A stretch of 61,918 bases of DNA from Burkholderia sp. SRS-W-2-2016 (GTDB taxonomy: Bacteria; Pseudomonadota; Gammaproteobacteria; Burkholderiales; Burkholderiaceae). How positions within the stretch are numbered: position 1 is the first letter of the stretch; every line of letters starts with the position of its first letter. The notes under the pieces are model-generated. The model did not search any database. It was not told where the DNA came from and saw only the letters and a program-made list of their open reading frames with translations. The stretch spans positions 1 to 61,918 of the forward strand of contig NZ_MSDV01000072.1 of NCBI RefSeq assembly GCF_001931485.1, read 5' to 3'. The position numbers and the translations under genes are program-made. Positions 57,148-61,918 of the stretch are shown here, one piece after another.

Positions 57148-57448
57148 CGCGCAGGCGTCGCGCCACCATTTCTCCACCTATCGCCCGCGCCGGTTCATGA
57201 CCGGAACGCGGCGCATCCATCCGCGCGGCGCTCGCCTCCTCGCGGATCATCCCCTTCGTCACTGTGGCCGTCGTCACAATCGACAGGTAACATCGTTCCC
57301 GGAACTGTGAAGCGCTCGCTCGCCGGCCGTCTGGTACGGTAAATGCTTGAATTCGCTGGGGCGAGAAAATTCGACGATGTGTTCGGCCGCCGCCGACGCG
57401 CGACAGTTTCGACAATCAGCCGTTGCAACGTGGTGAAGGATTTCCGTT
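57148..57448. other. Intergenic region, no gene seen
   Basis: 301 bases. The only structure I note is CCGGT-N5-ACCGG at 57190-57204. The right end carries AAGGA before the next ATG. Confidence 0.4.
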
Positions 57449-57913
57449 ATGCGACTCATCTCCGGAATTCTGGCAGTCCTTGCAGTTTTTCCATCTGCCG
57501 CGTGGAGCGTCACGCTGGACGATCAGTTGGCGTGCTCGGAAACGGCGCACGATTTCGTTTCCCAGCTGGTCGATGCACATTCGATCAAAACTCCGCCGCA
57601 GCGCGTCGAGCCCAATTCGGTGAACGCGTACCGGCCCGCTAACGGTGCAAATCTGACCGCATTCGGTCTGCCGGTGCATGCGGTGTTCGGCTACCAGCCC
57701 GACGACCCGCTGTTCAAAGTTGGTGCAGGCGAAGCTTCCGCGCATCCGGTGTACGGCGCGGTGGTGCGCGGCTCGGCCGATACCGTCAAGCGTCTTCTTA
57801 CGAACGCGGGGAGCACGGCCGTCGTTCATTCAGTGGTTCCGTTGATCCTCACGGCGATCGTCTGTACGCAGCAGTCAGCCGACGGCGGCAGTCAGGTTGG
57901 TATGGCGCCGTAG
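57449..57913 (+). CDS. Exported hypothetical protein (154 aa)
   Basis: Signal peptide MRLISGILAVLAVFPSAAWS (cut near residue 20), then a periplasmic domain: CSETAHDFVSQLVDAHSIK, NLTAFGLPVHAVFGYQPDDP, LFKVGAGEASAHPVYGAVV and a final part with one Cys. AAGGA precedes the ATG. The FGLPV.AVFGY pattern is seen in uncharacterised Burkholderiaceae exported proteins. Confidence 0.65.
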   Translation: MRLISGILAVLAVFPSAAWSVTLDDQLACSETAHDFVSQLVDAHSIKTPPQRVEPNSVNAYRPANGANLTAFGLPVHAVFGYQPDDPLFKVGAGEASAHPVYGAVVRGSADTVKRLLTNAGSTAVVHSVVPLILTAIVCTQQSADGGSQVGMAP

Positions 57914-58076
57914 CGCGCGGGGGGCGCGGACCGCTAGCCGGAATCCGCGTCCCCGTTCCTTGCGGAATATGTATTGCTCACCTGTCGCTCGCCGTCATGT
58001 CGCGCGAGCCGCGTGACGTTGCGTGGCGGTTATTCGGCCGCTGCTCATGCCCGCGTTACGTTCAGGAGAACTGCAT

Positions 58077-58367
58077 ATGGATAAGGACCTCGAAGCCCGC
58101 ATTCGGACGCGGGCGTATCACATCTGGGAAAACGATCCGTCGCCGGACGGCAAGGCCGACGATCACTGGGAAGAGGCGCGCCGGCAGATCGAGGCGGAGG
58201 GCGCGGGCGATGGCGACGGTGCGGTTCCCGCGTCGATCGATCAGTCGGCCGAGCGTGATCGCGGCGCGCGTATCGCCCCCGAACAGCAATTGCAGGAGAT
58301 GCCGGGCGGCGGCGGGGAGCCAGCATCGGTATCCGCTCCGCGCAGTAAGCGGGCGCGGGCGAAGTGA
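58077..58367 (+). CDS. DUF2934 small protein
   Basis: A 96-residue protein with AGGAG before ATG 58077. The first half, EARIRTRAYHIWENDPSPDG, KADDHWEEARRQIEAE, is the DUF2934 signature. The second half is charged and disordered. Family function unknown; often multi-copy in rhizobia and Burkholderia. Confidence 0.85.
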   Translation: MDKDLEARIRTRAYHIWENDPSPDGKADDHWEEARRQIEAEGAGDGDGAVPASIDQSAERDRGARIAPEQQLQEMPGGGGEPASVSAPRSKRARAK

Positions 58368-58601
58368 TCAGGTGGCGAAAGTTTGGATGAGGCGCGGGCG
58401 CGGCGCTGCTGAGGCCCCGTCGATGCTCGCGCTGATGCGGCGTATTTGCGCGGGTTGGGATGGGCGGCGCGCGTCGTGGGGCGTGTGCCGTGCGCGGTGC
58501 TCGATGTTTGACGCTTCAGCTTTCCGGCGCAGCGCGGCCGCCGCGTCCGCTTCGTCGCGCTCAAAGATTCAGCAGGGAAACCTACGTCGGTGACAGACTG
58601 A

Positions 58602-58904
58602 TCATTCGCGCAGAAGACGCTGTATCTCATCGGGAAATGACGTGACCGTGTAGCCCCACGGTTCGGGGGAAAATTCCGTCAGATATGTGTGCTCGAACGC
58701 AAAAGCAAGATCATCTGCGTGTTGGTGTCTGTAGGAGTCGATTTCATGAATCAGGTTTTGAACGCAATGAGAGGAGTTCTCCTTGTAGCAATCGACAATC
58801 TCGGAAGCCGTCCTCCCAAATAAGTCGAAGTCCTGGCCGAAATAGATCATAAAAAAATGATCCATTGCTGGATAACGATCGATGGAATCCATTTGCTGTC
58901 TCAT
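58602..58904 (-). CDS. CdiI-type immunity protein, paralogue 3
   Basis: A 100-residue acidic protein; start ATG 58904 chosen because MRQQMDSIDRYPAMDHFF aligns with the start of paralogue 2. It shares IYFGQDFDLFG, EIVDCYKENS, LIHEIDSYR and the C-terminal FPDEIQRLL. This is the pattern of the CdiI_2 immunity family. Last of three tandem copies downstream of the RNase A-like toxin. Confidence 0.75.
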   Translation of the reverse strand: MRQQMDSIDRYPAMDHFFMIYFGQDFDLFGRTASEIVDCYKENSSHCVQNLIHEIDSYRHQHADDLAFAFEHTYLTEFSPEPWGYTVTSFPDEIQRLLRE

Positions 58905-59044
58905 TCGGCGTTGCCGTGTGGCCTGCTCCGTCGCGGAGGGAAGATCGCTCGGGGCGTATGAGGGCCAATCTAAGCCCCGGTGATGAAAATCGACGCCGGG
59001 TGCGTCGGCCACACGTCACTGGCGTCGTCGTTGGGATACGTTGA

Positions 59045-59344
59045 TCAATCTTTCAGGAGGCGCTGAATCTCGTCGAAGAAAGAGGTGACCGTGTAGCCGT
59101 CCCCTTCGGGGCGAAACCCTCGTCGAAAATGTTCGTAAGCGATATCGAGGTCGTCGGGATGTTCGCTTCTGAAGGAGGCTATTTCGCGGATCAGGTCTTT
59201 ATAGTGGTGAGGGCTATCTTTCTTGTAACAGGCGACTATTTCAGGAACGGTTTCGCCGAACAGATCGAAGTCTTGCCCAAAATAGATGTCGAAAACATGC
59301 TCCATTTCTGGATAGCGGTCTGAAGAAATCATTGTTTGTCTCAT
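59045..59344 (-). CDS. CdiI-type immunity protein, paralogue 2
   Basis: A 99-residue protein: MRQTMISSDRYPEMEHVFDI, YFGQDFDLFGETVPEIVACY, DLIREIASFRSEHPDDL, FFDEIQRLL. Same family as its two neighbours, with differences concentrated in the centre (FRRGFRPEGDG against YLTEFSPEPWG), where specificity is likely set. It is 140 bases from paralogue 3 and 114 from paralogue 1. Confidence 0.78.
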   Translation of the reverse strand: MRQTMISSDRYPEMEHVFDIYFGQDFDLFGETVPEIVACYKKDSPHHYKDLIREIASFRSEHPDDLDIAYEHFRRGFRPEGDGYTVTSFFDEIQRLLKD

Positions 59345-59458
59345 CGTAGGAACGCGGTCAAGACGTAATAGGGGATGTCAGATTTCCGGGGTACTCCGTC
59401 GCCGACGTTCCCTGAGACGAAGGGTCGCCAGGGTCAGCTGACGCCGGCGACCCACGGA

Positions 59459-59749
59459 TCATTCGCGCAGCAGGCGCTGCACCTCGTCAAGAAACGTTAC
59501 TATCGTGTAGCCGTCTGGTTCAGGAGAAAAGGCGCACAGATATTTTTCTTTGAACGCGACTGCCAGATCATTCGGGTGTTCCTTCCTATAGGCGTCTATT
59601 TCACGGGTTAGTTCCGGATACTGGCGCGGGGCGTCGTTTTTATAACACTCGACAATTTCTTGAATCGAGTCACCAAAAAGATCGAAATCCTGGCCAAAGT
59701 AAATGTGAAAAAAGTGTTCCATTGCAGGGTAATACTTTTCATAGATCAT
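59459..59749 (-). CDS. CdiI-type immunity protein, paralogue 1 (probable cognate)
   Basis: A 96-residue protein whose ATG lies 7 bases after the toxin stop, with GAAG as ribosome site. It reads YEKYYPAMEHFFHIYFGQDF, DLFGDSIQEIVECYKNDAPR, LTREIDAYRKEHPNDLA and FLDEVQRLLRE. Closest to the toxin, so most likely its partner. Cytoplasmic, acidic, no membrane segment, as expected against a basic RNase. Confidence 0.82.
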   Translation of the reverse strand: MIYEKYYPAMEHFFHIYFGQDFDLFGDSIQEIVECYKNDAPRQYPELTREIDAYRKEHPNDLAVAFKEKYLCAFSPEPDGYTIVTFLDEVQRLLRE

Positions 59750-59756
59750 ATACTTC

Positions 59757-60593
59757 TCATTTCAGATATGCGGTGACGATGTAAAACGGCATGCCGTTAT
59801 ACGTTTCATACTTCAGCATAACGACCACCTCGTTCATGTTGGTAAGCTTGCCAGTAGCCCGCGTCACTCCGTAGCCACTGTTGCCGGAAACGACTTTTCT
59901 TACTTCTTTTCGGTTGATTCGATTTGGTGATCGCGCCCACGCCGTAATTATCGCGGCATTCGCGTGCATTGCCTCTGAAATGGCGCGTTGTGCCTCTTCG
60001 ACGTTTATAAATGAGGATACGACATCCCTCCTGGGTTCACGCTTCAACCGCCCCCGAAGCCACGCCTCATCTTTTCCAACATGCTTAAGAAGTGTATGTC
60101 CACCGAGACTCGGCTGCGCCGCCTTCGCCTCATGCATCTGCAGGTCGATCCGGCCACGCGTAATACTGGCCGCCCGCGCCGCCTTGATAGACCCCGCAAA
60201 GCCGAACGGCACCATCAGATCGAGCGAGACGGCGATATGGTTCGCCATCTCCGGCCCGGCCTTCATGGTCTGAGCCAGCTTGCTGGTGCCCTGCTGCATG
60301 AGTGTGATGGTGTCGTACCCGGTCCACATTTGCCGCAAACCTGCGGCCGCCGTATCCGAGCCATGCGCACCGAACACGATGCAACCGGCTTTGCTCGCCA
60401 TCGTCGGTTCGGGCAGCACACAAAGCGCTGCCGCACCAACCATCTCTAAAACACCGCCGACCACCTGCAGACCGCCCCAAAGCCGATTAGTCAGCATCTC
60501 TGTCTGGCTGATCGACTGACGGGCCAACACAGCGGCCAACTGCGGCGCACTTAGCACTATGCGCAGGCCGTCTGAATCATCTTGATAAGACAT
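59757..60593 (-). CDS. Polymorphic toxin with C-terminal RNase A-like (CdiA-CT) domain
   Basis: A 278-residue protein. Residues 1-155 are a helical region with hydrophobic stretches (LWGGLQVVGGVLEMVGAAAL; VPFGFAGSIKAARAAS), probably for delivery. Residues 160-278 match the bacterial RNase A-like toxin domain: GGHTLLKHVGKDEAWLRGRL (His166, His171), RRDVVSSFINVEEAQRAI, IITAWA and the closing YNGMPFYIVTAYLK. It has no signal peptide, PAAR or filament, so the export route (type VI secretion or recombination into CdiA) is unknown. Three immunity genes follow on the same strand. The DNA is less GC-rich than its surroundings. Confidence 0.82.
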   Translation of the reverse strand: MSYQDDSDGLRIVLSAPQLAAVLARQSISQTEMLTNRLWGGLQVVGGVLEMVGAAALCVLPEPTMASKAGCIVFGAHGSDTAAAGLRQMWTGYDTITLMQQGTSKLAQTMKAGPEMANHIAVSLDLMVPFGFAGSIKAARAASITRGRIDLQMHEAKAAQPSLGGHTLLKHVGKDEAWLRGRLKREPRRDVVSSFINVEEAQRAISEAMHANAAIITAWARSPNRINRKEVRKVVSGNSGYGVTRATGKLTNMNEVVVMLKYETYNGMPFYIVTAYLK

Positions 60594-60850
60594 CCCGAAT
60601 CGCTCTCTTTGATGGGGAGCGAGAACGCTAACAATTAGCCCGGACGTATTAAATGGGCGAAGGATGATTTTTGGGTGTCATTTGTCCTAGATTTGAGTTA
60701 GGTCAACGAATCGCGTGGCCTGCGAACGCGGGCGACACGTGTCCTTTTGAAATAACCAGGTGCGCAGGTTGCTCACCGAGTAAATCTCCCTCCGGGTTTT
60801 TGAACTGGCCTCTTAACGGGTCGCATCAGGCGCTGCAGCAGGGGGCTGCG

Positions 60851-61918
60851 ATGAGCGATTTCGACGAAGCACGCGAATGGATGGTCGAGCGGCAGATCGC
60901 GCAGCGCGGTGTGCGCGATGCCCGCGTGCTCGCGGCGATGCGGCACGTGCCGCGCGACGCGTTCGTGCCCGCCGACGTGCGCGAGTTCGCGTACGACGAC
61001 ACGCCGTTGCCGATCGGCGGAGAGCAGTCGATTTCGCAGCCGTTCATCGTCGGCAAGATGCTGGAGGCTGCGCAGTTGCAGCCGGGCGATCGGGTGCTCG
61101 ATATCGGCACGGGTTCGGGTTATGCGGCGGCGATTGCCGCGGAAATCGTCGCGCGCGTCGATTCAATTGAACGCGATGCGGCGCTCGCCGAGACCGCGCG
61201 CGAGTGTTTGCAGCGGCTCGGTTATGCGAACGTCGAGGTGCATATCGGCGACGGCACGGTCGGTCTCGCCGCGCACGCGCCGTATGACGCGATCATCGCG
61301 GCCGCAGGCGGCCCGTACGTGCCGCAGGCGCTGCGCGCGCAACTCGCGCCCGGCGGTCGGCTAGTGATGCCGGTCGGCGGCAGCCCGAGCCGGCAGCGGC
61401 TCGTGAAGGTCGTGCGGCGGGGCGAAAACGACTACGACGAAGAGACGTTTGGCGACGTGAGGTTCGTGCCGCTGGTCGGCAGCGATGGCTGGCCGGATTT
61501 GTCGGAAGTGGGGCGGTGCAGTCACGCGGAAGCACGCGCCGCGACTACCGGGATCGAAGCGCATTGCGCAGCCTCCGAAGCGACAACGCCGATCGGGGCC
61601 GCTGATGCGACCGAGGTCGATGTTGGCCGTAGCTCGGCGGAAATGGCCGAAGGCGCAAAAGCCATAAAAACCGCCGGTGACATTGGAGCGGCCGAAGCAT
61701 CTGAAAGCACGGAAAGCAACGCAAGCAACGCAAGCAACAGAGCCGCCGAAACCGCAAAAACCGCAGAGACCACAGAACCAACCGACGCAACCGACGCAAC
61801 CGACGCAACCGAACCAACCGAACCACCCGCCCCCCCCGAACCAGCCGAGCCAGCAGAACCTCGCGAGCAACCACAAAAGCAGGCACCCGCGGCGCCGGGC
61901 GGGGGGGGGGCGCGGGGG
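60851..61918 (+). CDS. pcm: Protein-L-isoaspartate O-methyltransferase, with long tail, cut by window end
   Basis: At least 356 residues. Residues 1-215 are a PCMT: MVERQIAQRGVRDARVLAAM, VPRDAFVP, GEQSISQPFIVGKMLEAAQL, the SAM site VLDIGTGSGYAAAIA, and GGRLVMPVGG. It repairs isoaspartyl residues. After about 235 comes an Ala/Thr/Glu- then Pro-rich tail (DATDATDATEPTEPPAPPEP) not found in ordinary PCMT; it may link to another domain beyond the window. The last 20 bases are a G-rich run that codes poly-Gly and may be low-quality sequence. Confidence 0.88.
   Translation, partial: MSDFDEAREWMVERQIAQRGVRDARVLAAMRHVPRDAFVPADVREFAYDDTPLPIGGEQSISQPFIVGKMLEAAQLQPGDRVLDIGTGSGYAAAIAAEIVARVDSIERDAALAETARECLQRLGYANVEVHIGDGTVGLAAHAPYDAIIAAAGGPYVPQALRAQLAPGGRLVMPVGGSPSRQRLVKVVRRGENDYDEETFGDVRFVPLVGSDGWPDLSEVGRCSHAEARAATTGIEAHCAASEATTPIGAADATEVDVGRSSAEMAEGAKAIKTAGDIGAAEASESTESNASNASNRAAETAKTAETTEPTDATDATDATEPTEPPAPPEPAEPAEPREQPQKQAPAAPGGGGARG

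Overview
The window is GC-rich DNA with the codon bias and gene content of a Burkholderiaceae genome, most likely Paraburkholderia or a close relative. The pointers are a Burkholderia-type contact-dependent inhibition (CDI) locus with gene order toxin-immunity-lipoprotein-transporter, a LipA lipase with its LifO foldase, a CYP116B self-sufficient P450, and several small families typical of the group (DUF4345, DUF6723, DUF2934). The mixture of catabolic, envelope, stress and inter-bacterial competition genes looks like an accessory replicon or a genomic-island-rich part of a chromosome. Both window edges are low complexity: an 11-copy 13-nt repeat on the left and a G-rich run on the right.

Layout. 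1-7762: envelope and secretion genes on the plus strand (LolA-like exported protein, probable outer-membrane protein, DUF4345 membrane protein, lipase lipA with foldase lifO, large multicopper oxidase). 7795-13261: a complete hca-type aromatic dioxygenase system, with divergent LysR regulator hcaR and operon hcaE-F-C-B-D in the same order as in E. coli. 13312-14323: orphan flgM and small ORFs. 14468-28518: the CDI locus. A 2858-residue CdiA/BcpA carries a NADLYN entry motif and a hydrophobic C-terminal toxin. It is followed by a two-helix immunity protein, a decayed SymE-like gene, an orphan second toxin-tail/immunity module, a third broken CdiA fragment, a BcpO-like lipoprotein, the CdiB/BcpB transporter, a large lipoprotein and a frameshifted small gene. 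28519-38658: sulfhydrylase-family PLP enzyme, flavohaemoglobin, K+-channel-like protein, GNAT acetyltransferase, and an overlapping operon of three lipoproteins (two LssY_C-like paralogues and an alpha/beta hydrolase). 38659-43946: SYLF lipoprotein-like protein, FdhF/YdeP molybdoenzyme, small proteins and a degenerate resolvase. 43947-45628: glycosyltransferase and gmhB. 45791-50532: IclR regulator divergent from a P450-reductase-ferredoxin fusion and an MFS transporter, with a (GAC)24 tract between the last two. 50597-55771: two chemotaxis CheB-type genes; the large CheB-CheR-PAS-kinase-receiver gene is split by an in-frame TAG. 56041-58367: haemerythrin and small proteins. 58602-60593: RNase A-like toxin with three tandem CdiI-type immunity paralogues. 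60851-end: a protein-L-isoaspartate methyltransferase with a long low-complexity tail that runs off the window.

The strongest discovery candidates are the CDI locus, where three copies of CdiA 3' sequence record toxin-tail shuffling and the toxin/immunity pairs look membrane-acting; the RNase A-like toxin with a triple immunity array; the amber-split CheB/CheR receptor kinase; and a 34-nt element shared by two distant promoter regions.
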